NCBI GenBank assembly: GCA_001873285.1
Contig: MNYV01000122.1
Span: 1 to 24,787, forward strand
Source: Nitrospirae bacterium CG2_30_53_67
GTDB lineage: Bacteria; CG2-30-53-67
Direction of reading: 5' to 3'
DNA: 24,787 bases
In this document: positions 16,971 to 23,832 of the stretch, one piece after another
Layout of the letters: each line of letters starts with the position of its first letter
Numbering within the stretch: the first letter of the stretch is position 1
Position numbers and translations under genes: made by a program
The notes under the pieces: model-generated
The model's input: only the letters and a program-made list of their open reading frames with translations
Databases searched by the model: none
Told to the model about the DNA's origin: nothing

Positions 16971-17697
16971 GCTCATGTCCTCCTCCCTTGAGGTAGATCA
17001 CCGAGGGATCGGTCCCCAGATCCTCGATCAGCCGGAACCTCCTGGTGCTTCGGGACAGCCGGAAGACGCGGCTTTCAGGATCGGCCATATTGCCGAAGAC
17101 CATGGCCTCCGGCGGGCAGGTCTGGGCGCAGGCCGGCTGAATCTCGCCGTCACGGATGACCCTCCTCTCTTGTTTTGCCGCCTCCTTGGCCCGCCGTATC
17201 CTCTGGATACAGAAGGTGCACTTCTCCATGACCCCCTTGCTCCGGACGGTCACATCCGGATTGAGCTGCTGATTCAGCGGATCTGGGAATGACGGCTCAA
17301 AAAAATTGAAGACCCGAACCGAATAGGGGCAGTTGTTTGCGCAATACCGCGTCCCCACGCACCGGTTATAAACCTGTGCGTTCAGCCCCTCGGCATTATG
17401 GTAACTGGCATAGACCGGGCAGACCGGCTCGCACGGGGCGTTGTTGCACTGCTGGCAAAGGAGCGGGATGAACCTCGCCCGGACATTCGGATACTCCCCC
17501 TCCCAGTAGCGTTCAATCCGGATCCAGTGCATGGCGCGGCCGTAACCGCTCTTTTTCTTCCCCACGAAGGGGACGTTATTTTCCGCATGGCAGGCCACGA
17601 CGCAGGCGCCGCACCCGGTGCATCGGTCCAAGTCAATGATCATGCCCCATTTGTATTTCACTGTATGCCCTTTGTTGTCTGTGTCTTTCATACTCAT
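16960..17697 (-). CDS. actB2: ActB2-like iron-sulfur subunit (separate ferredoxin-type half of ActB)
   Basis: A 245-residue PsrB/ferredoxin-type protein. Its cysteines fall in the groups CTGCGACVVAC, CQQCNNAPCEPVC, CVGTRYCANNC, CTFC and CAQTC: 15 in all, which fits three [4Fe-4S] and one [3Fe-4S] cluster, the set known for ACIII. In most ACIII operons this domain is fused to the C-terminus of the molybdopterin-like ActB1; here it is a separate gene, as QrcC is in Qrc. No signal peptide is seen, so export would rely on its partner's Tat signal. The start region has no Shine-Dalgarno because the 37-bp gap before it is occupied by a repeat. An ATG at 17691 is an alternative. Confidence 0.9.
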   Translation of the reverse strand: MSMKDTDNKGHTVKYKWGMIIDLDRCTGCGACVVACHAENNVPFVGKKKSGYGRAMHWIRIERYWEGEYPNVRARFIPLLCQQCNNAPCEPVCPVYASYHNAEGLNAQVYNRCVGTRYCANNCPYSVRVFNFFEPSFPDPLNQQLNPDVTVRSKGVMEKCTFCIQRIRRAKEAAKQERRVIRDGEIQPACAQTCPPEAMVFGNMADPESRVFRLSRSTRRFRLIEDLGTDPSVIYLKGGGHEHVR

Positions 17698-17698
17698 G

Positions 17699-17727
17699 TT
17701 AAGGTTCTCGTAATAGAATGGACGTTG
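17699..17727 (-). repeat. Repeat copy 3, degenerate and inverted, in the actB1-actB2 gap
   Basis: On the plus strand the stretch TTAAGGTTCTCGTAATAGAA followed by TGGACG matches the reverse complement of copies 1 and 2 (TTAAGGTTCTCATAATAGAA then ACGACG). It fills almost all of the 37-bp gap between the actB1 stop and the actB2 start and leaves no room for a Shine-Dalgarno sequence. Confidence 0.75.
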
Positions 17728-17734
17728 ACACGGT

Positions 17735-19942
17735 TTAGATCTCCATCAGTTCTCCGCGGTAGCTCCCCTCCGGATGCCCCATGACCGTAAGATTCCCTTG
17801 GTCGGAAATCCGTGTCAGACGCACCCGGGTCGCACCCCAGGCCGGCAGCCTGTTCTCCTCATCCATGATCGGCGCAAGGAGGGCGAGCGGATTGGCGCCG
17901 ATATTCGAAGCGTAGCGCCCCATTCCCTGATGCCCCTGCCCCATGGGCACGGCCACCAGGTCCGGACGGATCGCCGGAAAGATCACGGCCGGCACGCGAA
18001 TCGCCCCCTGGGGCGACTCTACCTGGACCAGATCCCCCTGTTGAATGCCGAGGGATGCTGCGGTCTTGGGGTGGATCTCCACCCAGGAGCCCCATACGGC
18101 CGTGGTCATGGGGTCAGGGAGTTCCTGGAGCCATGGGAGATGAGCCTCACGTCCGTCATATAGAGAGGGAGAAGGAAAGACCGCAAGGTATAAGGGATAA
18201 GTCTCTTCATCCCCCTGGAAACGGGGCGGCCGCACCGGCGCCGGGCTGAATGTCCCGCTGATCTTCCGGGGGGCCGCGACCTGTTCCGGCCCGAATATCC
18301 CCCCTTTCTGCAAGATTCCGACCCAGATCCTTTCGAAAGCGGGTCCGGAAGGGGCGTTCAATTTTTTTTGCACAGACTCTTTGAGCATCTCGAGGTAATT
18401 CTTATACGGGAGAGCCTCCCGCATCTTCCCGCCGAGGGCCTGGGACGCGGTTAGGATCAGGTCCGGGACCGGCCGGGTATCATAAATCGGCCTCACCACC
18501 GGCTGCATCACCCCCGTCACAGAGGAACGGATACCGGCACGGGGGATCACATCGCCCCAGCTCTCCAGATCCGAATGGTCCGGAAGGATGAGGTCCGCGT
18601 ACCTGGATGTATCATCCATGATGGATGAAAAGCTGACTACGAAGGGGACCTTGAGGAAGGCTTCCTGAAACCGTGTGGATTTCGGGATACTGTAAACCGG
18701 GTTGCATAGATAGACCAGAGCCAGACCGATCTTCTGTGACTGCATGGCATCAATCGCCGAGACAAGGTCCGCAAAACCGCTTTGTTCCTCCGGGGCGGAT
18801 GATTCAGGCCGAAACAGAACCCCGCCCGGCTTCCCGACATTCCCGGCCAGAAGGTTTAGAAAATGGATGGCCTCAACTGCATCCCTGCCGTTGGTCTGGA
18901 AGGCCGCCGCGTCCCCGGCCATGGCAAGAGAAGGCCGGATCGTGGCAAACTCACGCGCGGTCGATGCAATCTCTTTCGGCTTGAGACCTGTAGCCTCGGC
19001 CACCTGCTGAAGGTCATATCCGGAAAGCCTTGCCTTCCATTCTTCGGGGTCTCCTCCCATGGCCTGAACCGCCTGGCGGTTATAAAGCCCCTCGTCGAGA
19101 ATCAGTTTGGCCATACCGAGCGCCAGGATACCCTCCTGCCCCGTCTTCACCGGGAGCCATCGGTCCGCGGAGGCCGCGGTCATGGAAAGCCGAGGCCCCG
19201 CGTAGGTGAACCGTCCCCGGATGGTCGGGCGGGCCTGGCGCATCTTTCCGAAGGCATTCCCGTACCGGACAGGTGAAAGGTAAGTTTCCAGGAAATCCGC
19301 CCCGAAACTCAGGAGATATTGCGTATGCTCGATGTCATAGTCCGGAAGGTCGGACCTGCCGTACACGGCAAGGCCGGCCTGTTCATCACATTCGGTCGAC
19401 AGGAACTCGTAAGAGAGGCGCCGGGGAGATCCATACGCAGTCATGAAGGTCCGGAATAATTCATGTAGAGACCCTTGCAGCCTGGGGGTCACCAGGAGGA
19501 GTTGATCGGCCCGGCCCTGATCCTTCAGTCCCTTCAACTGCTCCACCAGAATCTTCATCCCCTCTGCCCAGGAGATGGGAGCAAAGGCGCCGGACCTTTT
19601 GGCCCCAGTCCGCTTCATGGGCTGACGGATCCGGTCCGGATGGTAGAGATCCTGCAGAGCCGCCTGGCCCCTTGCACAGAGCCTGCCCTGATTGACCGGA
19701 TGAAGGGGGTTCCCTTCGATTTTCTTGGCACGCCCTTCGGCGACCTGAACCAGGGTCCCGCACCCTGCAGGGCATTGCCTGCAGGCGCTTGCGAAATAGT
19801 TCACCACGCCGGGAATGGATCCGTCATCCGGCGGGATGAGGAACGGGATCAGCTTCTCGGCCCCTTTACCGCATGATGACAGCATGGTCCCCGCGGCGGT
19901 CAACCCGGTCAATTGCAGAAACTTTCTCCGTTTGATTCCCAT
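17735..19942 (-). CDS. actB1: ActB1-like molybdopterin-oxidoreductase-fold subunit with Tat signal
   Basis: A 735-residue member of the molybdopterin oxidoreductase family, predicted as the large periplasmic subunit. I start it at ATG 19942 (MGIKRRKFLQLTGL), giving a compact Tat signal (RRKFLQ) and a possible lipobox, LSSC; an upstream in-frame TTG at 19960 lies in a repeat. An N-terminal cysteine set (CRQCPAGC, then Cys in GRLCARG about 26 residues on) looks like the proximal cluster motif of Mo enzymes. In characterised ACIII and Qrc this subunit lacks molybdenum; whether that holds here cannot be read from sequence alone. The C-terminal MopB-type domain (KTAASLGIQQGDLVQVESPQG) is complete, so the split from actB2 leaves both halves intact. 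Confidence 0.88.
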   Translation of the reverse strand: MGIKRRKFLQLTGLTAAGTMLSSCGKGAEKLIPFLIPPDDGSIPGVVNYFASACRQCPAGCGTLVQVAEGRAKKIEGNPLHPVNQGRLCARGQAALQDLYHPDRIRQPMKRTGAKRSGAFAPISWAEGMKILVEQLKGLKDQGRADQLLLVTPRLQGSLHELFRTFMTAYGSPRRLSYEFLSTECDEQAGLAVYGRSDLPDYDIEHTQYLLSFGADFLETYLSPVRYGNAFGKMRQARPTIRGRFTYAGPRLSMTAASADRWLPVKTGQEGILALGMAKLILDEGLYNRQAVQAMGGDPEEWKARLSGYDLQQVAEATGLKPKEIASTAREFATIRPSLAMAGDAAAFQTNGRDAVEAIHFLNLLAGNVGKPGGVLFRPESSAPEEQSGFADLVSAIDAMQSQKIGLALVYLCNPVYSIPKSTRFQEAFLKVPFVVSFSSIMDDTSRYADLILPDHSDLESWGDVIPRAGIRSSVTGVMQPVVRPIYDTRPVPDLILTASQALGGKMREALPYKNYLEMLKESVQKKLNAPSGPAFERIWVGILQKGGIFGPEQVAAPRKISGTFSPAPVRPPRFQGDEETYPLYLAVFPSPSLYDGREAHLPWLQELPDPMTTAVWGSWVEIHPKTAASLGIQQGDLVQVESPQGAIRVPAVIFPAIRPDLVAVPMGQGHQGMGRYASNIGANPLALLAPIMDEENRLPAWGATRVRLTRISDQGNLTVMGHPEGSYRGELMEI

Positions 19943-19950
19943 AGTCTCTT

Positions 19951-19984
19951 TCAATTTCAAATCTCAAATTTCAAATTTGAAATC
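19951..19984. repeat. AT-rich repeat between actA and actB1
   Basis: The run TCAATTTCAAATCTCAAAT continues into the perfect 14-bp palindrome TTTCAAATTTGAAA (19969-19982). The ATTTCAAAT/ATTTGAAAT wording is typical of dispersed AT-rich intergenic repeats. It fills the 45 bp between actA and the preferred actB1 start, so spacing of these coupled genes has been altered by repeat DNA. Confidence 0.7.
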
Positions 19985-19987
19985 TCT

Positions 19988-20503
19988 TTATACATGACAC
20001 GTCCAGCAATCAATACTCACCTTGTTCTTGCGGTGGCAGCCCAGGCACCATCCCATCTTGAGGCTGGAGACTCTCCGGATCCGGTCCATGGAGGCCACGT
20101 CCCCATGGCAGAAGGTACAGGCCGTTCCTGCATTGACGTGCATCTTGTGAGGAAAATAGACATGGTCCGGAAGATCATGCGCCTTGACCCAGGGGACAGG
20201 CTCCTTGTTCTTCCAGTACTCCATGAGTTTCTTGACCTCGGGATTGTCACGAGCGATGATGATATGGCAGTTTCTGCAGGTCTCCAGGTCCGGCACCCCG
20301 GCAGACCTTGAGACCTTCGCGTACCGGTGGCAGTAAAGGCAATGGATCTCATTTTCCCCGGCATGAACCTTGTGGCTGAAGGCAATGGGCTGGACCGGGG
20401 ACGGGTCCCCTGTGCTCAATGGGATCAGATAAATGCCGAAAAGAGCGGCAGCCGCTGCGAAGCCAAGAAGGACCAGGATCATCACCACCAAGGACGTTCT
20501 CAT
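19988..20503 (-). CDS. actA: ActA-like pentaheme cytochrome c subunit
   Basis: A 171-residue membrane-anchored cytochrome: an N-terminal transmembrane helix (about residues 5-26) followed by a periplasmic part with five CXXCH heme sites, CLYCH (55-59), CRNCH (76-80), CTFCH (129-133), CLGCH (153-157) and CWTCH (166-170). Extra His in FSHKVH and FPHKMH are likely distal ligands. Five hemes match ActA, while the related QrcA has six. It leads the operon; GGAG lies 6 nt before the ATG and a good promoter sits just upstream. The last heme motif ends one residue before the stop, so the C-terminus is minimal. Confidence 0.92.
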   Translation of the reverse strand: MRTSLVVMILVLLGFAAAAALFGIYLIPLSTGDPSPVQPIAFSHKVHAGENEIHCLYCHRYAKVSRSAGVPDLETCRNCHIIIARDNPEVKKLMEYWKNKEPVPWVKAHDLPDHVYFPHKMHVNAGTACTFCHGDVASMDRIRRVSSLKMGWCLGCHRKNKVSIDCWTCHV

Positions 20504-20522
20504 TCAATCTCCAGACGCCTCT

Positions 20523-20552
20523 CTTATACCAATCCCTTGGTCTTCCTGTCAA
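20523..20552 (-). promoter_or_regulatory. Sigma70-type promoter of the act operon
   Basis: Read on the minus strand, a consensus TTGACA (20547-20552) and TATAAG (20523-20528) are 18 bp apart, with TGG directly before the -10 (extended -10). The predicted transcription start leaves a leader of only about 15 nt before the actA ATG at 20503. This is the best promoter match I see in the window. Confidence 0.75.
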
Positions 20553-20562
20553 GCAGCACATT

Positions 20563-20627
20563 TATTAATAGTCTCGAAATAGAATAACATGATTCATGAC
20601 GTCGTTTCTATTATGAGAACCTTAATA
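20563..20627. repeat. 65-bp palindrome containing 33-bp repeat copy 2, just upstream of the act promoter
   Basis: The right half (20595-20627) is the 33-bp repeat shared with 14426-14458. The left half (TATTAATAGTCTCGAAATAG) is a degenerate inverted copy of it, and the centre reads ATGATTCAT. The element ends 11 bp from the -35 hexamer of the act promoter, so it may be an operator, a small mobile palindrome, or a terminator-like structure for korB. Confidence 0.75.
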
Positions 20628-20666
20628 AAAAGAGGATCTTCACAAAATCGAGCGGCTTGATTCCAA

Positions 20667-21518
20667 TTATCCATACTCTTCCATAATCGTCTTCAACCTG
20701 AGCCTGTCCACCTCCCGGCCGACCAAGGGGCCTTGATCCAAAACCGGAAATTTTGATTCATAGGGCGGCCTGCTGTTTCGGTAGATAATGCCTACAGGGA
20801 TCTTCTCGCCCCATTCCATGGACGTTGCCATGGCCTTGTCCCAGTTTTCAGGATCGTATCCCTTCGGCAATTCATAGCATCTCTTCTTGTACCAGGCAAA
20901 GGTATTGACCTTATTGAACGAGACGCAGGGCTGCAGAACATCAATCAATGACAGACCCCGGTGTGCGATCCCCTTCTGAATCATGTCCGTGAGATGGCCG
21001 GCCATTCCTGAAAAACCCCTGGCCACAAAACCGGCATGCATGGCCACGGCCAAAGCCACGGGATTGAACGGTTCAGACTTCACCCCTTCAGGCTGGGCCT
21101 TGGTCACAAAACCTGGATCCGACGTGGGGCTGGCCTGCCCCTTGGTCAGTCCGTAGACCTGATTGTCGTGCACCAGAACCGTCAGGTCCACGTTGCGCCG
21201 GATCGCCGACAGGAAATGGTTCCCCCCTTCCCCATAGGTGCATCCGTCCCCGCTTTCCGCGATCACGGTCAGCCCCGGGTTGGCGAGCTTGGCGCCTGTG
21301 GCTGCGGGAAGATGCCTCCCGTGCAGGCCGTTGAAGAGATTGGCGTTCAGGTAATGGGGCGCCTTGGCAGCCTGTCCGATGCCTGCAACAAAAAGAACTT
21401 GGTGAGGTTCGATCCCGCTTGCGGCCAGGGCCTGTTTGACTGCCTTGAGGATTGAGAAGTTCCCGCATCCCGGGCACCAGGCTGTTTCATAATCTCCATA
21501 ATCGTGCTGTGTCACCAT
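20667..21518 (-). CDS. korB: 2-oxoacid:ferredoxin oxidoreductase beta subunit (KorB-like)
   Basis: The thiamine-diphosphate-binding subunit of a 2-oxoacid:ferredoxin oxidoreductase, which interconverts 2-oxoacid plus CoA and acyl-CoA plus CO2 with ferredoxin as electron carrier. In 283 residues it shows WCPGCGNF (a Cys pair expected to help bind the [4Fe-4S] cluster), the ThDP/Mg motif ESGDGCTYGEGGNHF, then DNQVYGLTKGQASPT. The size and subunit style match KorB (2-oxoglutarate), but substrate cannot be fixed from sequence; branched-chain or other 2-oxoacids are possible. AAGGG precedes the ATG at 21518. It is downstream of korA, separated by 112 bp holding two hairpins. Confidence 0.92.
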   Translation of the reverse strand: MVTQHDYGDYETAWCPGCGNFSILKAVKQALAASGIEPHQVLFVAGIGQAAKAPHYLNANLFNGLHGRHLPAATGAKLANPGLTVIAESGDGCTYGEGGNHFLSAIRRNVDLTVLVHDNQVYGLTKGQASPTSDPGFVTKAQPEGVKSEPFNPVALAVAMHAGFVARGFSGMAGHLTDMIQKGIAHRGLSLIDVLQPCVSFNKVNTFAWYKKRCYELPKGYDPENWDKAMATSMEWGEKIPVGIIYRNSRPPYESKFPVLDQGPLVGREVDRLRLKTIMEEYG

Positions 21519-21550
21519 AGGGATTTACCCTTCTGACAGAAGTGTCTGTC

Positions 21551-21573
21551 ATTGTCCGGCTTGACCGGACAAT
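21551..21573. repeat. 9-bp perfect hairpin in the korA-korB gap
   Basis: ATTGTCCGG (21551-21559) pairs perfectly with CCGGACAAT (21565-21573) around a 5-nt loop, CTTGA. The plus strand continues CCGGTTTTATT. It sits 33 bp before the korB start as transcribed and may tune korB expression relative to korA. Confidence 0.8.
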
Positions 21574-21586
21574 CCGGTTTTATTGT

Positions 21587-21616
21587 CTGGATTCCCCGAT
21601 CGAGTCGGGGAATGAC
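21587..21616. repeat. 30-bp hairpin repeat, copy 2 (CTGGATTCCCCGAT family)
   Basis: This copy repeats the element at 14475-14504, differing by A/G in the loop (GATCG versus GATCA). TTCCCCGA (21592-21599) pairs with TCGGGGAA (21605-21612). It lies 14 bp from the korA stop, within the korA-korB gap, in the same orientation as copy 1. Confidence 0.88.
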
Positions 21617-21630
21617 ATGATGTGGTTGAC

Positions 21631-23304
21631 TTATGACGCTCTGTTTAATTCCCTTAGAATCCACTCCGGCGTGATGGGGAGTCCGTCATACCGGAGTATC
21701 TTCCTTTTAATCTCGAATCCGGTCTCCCGTCGGATCAGCCTGGCAAGCTGACCCGTGGCGTTCCCCTCTACACAGACCACCTCTCGAGCCTCCTGTAAAT
21801 ACCCGATGAACTGATCCGGCGCCATGGGCCAGACCTGCGAAAAATGCAGCGTTGCAACACGCCTCATCTCCTCCCGCAGTTTGGATGCCGCCTCCAGGAC
21901 CGACCCCATGGTCGAACCCCAGGAGACAAGCAGAAGATCCGGTCTGTCGTCTCCTTCGCAGACAGGCGGGGTGACCTCACCTCGGAGTCCGTTCAGTTTA
22001 TTCTGCCGCTTCTGAACCATGCGTGTACGTATGGAAAGATCCTCGGTAATATGCCCCTCTTCGGTATGCTCATCGCTGTCCACCATCACGAGATGCCTGC
22101 TCCTTCCGGGAAGGAGTCTGGGGGAGATGCCGGTTTCGGTCAATGCATATCGTTTGTAAGGCTCATTCACGGATACAGGGTCTGCCCCCGCATGGACCTG
22201 CGGCAAGTTCCCGATGTCAAAAGGAGCGACGGCCCTGTAGGAATCCGAGAGAAACTGGTCCGTGAGGATAAAGACCGGCCCCTGATACCGTTCCGCCAGT
22301 TCAAAGGCCTTACGTGTAAGATAGAATCCATCCTCCACGTTGGCCGGAGCAAAGATGGCCTTCGGAAATTCCCCGTGTCCGGCATGGAGCACAAACTCCA
22401 GGTCGGCCTGCTCGGTCCGTGTGGGGAGTCCGGTGGCCGGGCCAGGACGCTGCCCGACCACGATCACAACAGGGGTTTCGGTCATGGCAGCAAGACTGAC
22501 CCCCTCCACCATCAGGGCGAACCCGCCGCCCGATGTGGCGGTCATGCTCGGCGCTCCGGCAAAGGAGGCGCCAATGGCCATGTTGACGGCGGCGATTTCA
22601 TCCTCGGCCTGTTCCACAATCAGACCCATCTTCTCGGCGCTGGCCGCGAGACTGAGCGAGATCGAGGTCGAGGGAGTCATGGGATAAAAAGCGCAAAACC
22701 GGACACCGGCTGAAAGGGCGCCTAATGCAATGGCATCGTTAGCGTTGAGCATCAGCCGTTTTGGCGGATTCGACACCTTCGGGAGCTTTTGGAATGAAGT
22801 CTTCTGTCCTGCAGACCACCGAAATGCGGAACTCAAAACCTTCCGGTTCTGCTCGGCCAGATTGGGGTCCTTCTTCCCGAAGAGATCGTCCAGTAAACGG
22901 GCGATCAGATCTTCCTCAAGCCCCAAGAGGAATCCTGCAATCCCCAGGGCCGCAACATTCGAATACCGAGGCAGGGAAAGGTCTTTGTAGGGGACAGCGA
23001 GACAGCGATTTTCTGGAACATCAAATTCCTGATCCGCCGCCATGAGACCTTGAGGAGAAACTTCATCCCGGTGCAGACGGACCGTCTCCTGGTTCAGGGC
23101 GATCAGGAGATCCACGGACTCCTGCGGGGCATAGATCTCCCCGGCGCTCACCCGGACGGCAAAGGTGTTGTGACCGCCTCGAATCCTGGACTGATAGTCC
23201 TGGGTCACAACAATGGAATAACCGCTTCGGACAAGACTTCTGGAGAGCAGTTCCCCAATGGTCACGAGACCTTGTCCCGCTTCACCGCCGATGAGGATAT
23301 TCAG
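21631..23304 (-). CDS. korA: 2-oxoacid:ferredoxin oxidoreductase alpha subunit, gamma-alpha fusion (KorA-like), start uncertain
   Basis: The partner of KorB: an N-terminal gamma-type domain (IGGEAGQGLVTIGELLSRSL, SRIRGGHNTF) fused to the alpha pyrimidine-binding domain (FYPMTPSTSI, ATSGGGFALM, GPATGLPTRTEQ) and a C-terminal domain (LLLVSWGSTMG, HFSQVWPM). The family's LNILIGGEAGQG is encoded just upstream of GTG 23265, yet the frame there has no ATG, GTG or TTG back into the preceding gene. CTG at 23302-23304 would give 557 residues beginning at exactly the expected place, so I end the feature there with the caveat that 23265 is the nearest standard start. No ferredoxin-type delta subunit is nearby, as usual for KorAB. 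Confidence 0.88.
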   Translation of the reverse strand: MNILIGGEAGQGLVTIGELLSRSLVRSGYSIVVTQDYQSRIRGGHNTFAVRVSAGEIYAPQESVDLLIALNQETVRLHRDEVSPQGLMAADQEFDVPENRCLAVPYKDLSLPRYSNVAALGIAGFLLGLEEDLIARLLDDLFGKKDPNLAEQNRKVLSSAFRWSAGQKTSFQKLPKVSNPPKRLMLNANDAIALGALSAGVRFCAFYPMTPSTSISLSLAASAEKMGLIVEQAEDEIAAVNMAIGASFAGAPSMTATSGGGFALMVEGVSLAAMTETPVVIVVGQRPGPATGLPTRTEQADLEFVLHAGHGEFPKAIFAPANVEDGFYLTRKAFELAERYQGPVFILTDQFLSDSYRAVAPFDIGNLPQVHAGADPVSVNEPYKRYALTETGISPRLLPGRSRHLVMVDSDEHTEEGHITEDLSIRTRMVQKRQNKLNGLRGEVTPPVCEGDDRPDLLLVSWGSTMGSVLEAASKLREEMRRVATLHFSQVWPMAPDQFIGYLQEAREVVCVEGNATGQLARLIRRETGFEIKRKILRYDGLPITPEWILRELNRAS

Positions 23305-23317
23305 TGCCTGAGACGTC

Positions 23318-23755
23318 TTACGCGTAGGGATACATCCCTTTCTTGATGCTATTGAAATCGGAAAGGAGCTTGTCGTGTTTCCTCTCGTCTGTGAGCAGGT
23401 AGTTCAGAAGATATTCCTGAACGATCATCTTCTTTCCTTTGAGCGCGCTGAGGGCCTCTTCCACGTGTTCGACCATCTTTTTCTCGATCTGGAGATGCTT
23501 CTCTATCATGTCCCAGACCCCGCCCATCTCCTCAGGGGTCAGCGAGAGCGCCTTCTTTTCCATGCTGTCAACGATCATCTGTTGAACCCGATGGTGCGTC
23601 CTGGAGTCGTTTTGAATGATCTCCATGACGATATGAACTATCGGATTCGTGCTCTTTTTCATCACATTTCCGGTAGACTCCACCGATGAGTCTTCCACCT
23701 TCTGCCAGTTCTTCAAGGTCTTGAGAATCTTTTCCTGCAGTTCTTTGGTCGACAT
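23318..23755 (-). CDS. Predicted ferritin-like four-helix protein of unknown function
   Basis: A 145-residue, highly charged, all-helical protein without signal peptide or membrane segment. His/Glu-rich helices (VMEIIQNDSRTHHRV, MIEKHLQIEKKMVEHVEEAL, YLLTDERKHDKLL) are spaced as in ferritin-like or hemerythrin-like carboxylate diiron bundles, but I do not recognise the exact family. The start is ATG 23755, 8 nt after AAGGAGG (23764-23770); the ATG at 23761 is only 2 nt from it. Its position between rubrerythrin and korA suggests protection of the oxygen-sensitive oxidoreductase or iron handling. That role is inference. The stop lies 13 bp before the suspected korA CTG start. Confidence 0.75.
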   Translation of the reverse strand: MSTKELQEKILKTLKNWQKVEDSSVESTGNVMKKSTNPIVHIVMEIIQNDSRTHHRVQQMIVDSMEKKALSLTPEEMGGVWDMIEKHLQIEKKMVEHVEEALSALKGKKMIVQEYLLNYLLTDERKHDKLLSDFNSIKKGMYPYA

Positions 23756-23832
23756 CTTCATATCCTCCTTGCAACTTTTTTTGATGTTTATGTAACTAAC
23801 TCATGGCCTTTTCGGAAAAAAGCCCAGTAACC

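Noticed and set aside
17698-17734. actB split as a sequencing frameshift
   Set aside because: The halves are separated by a stop, a 37-bp non-coding repeat and a new ATG, and each half has complete family ends, so a simple frameshift does not explain it.
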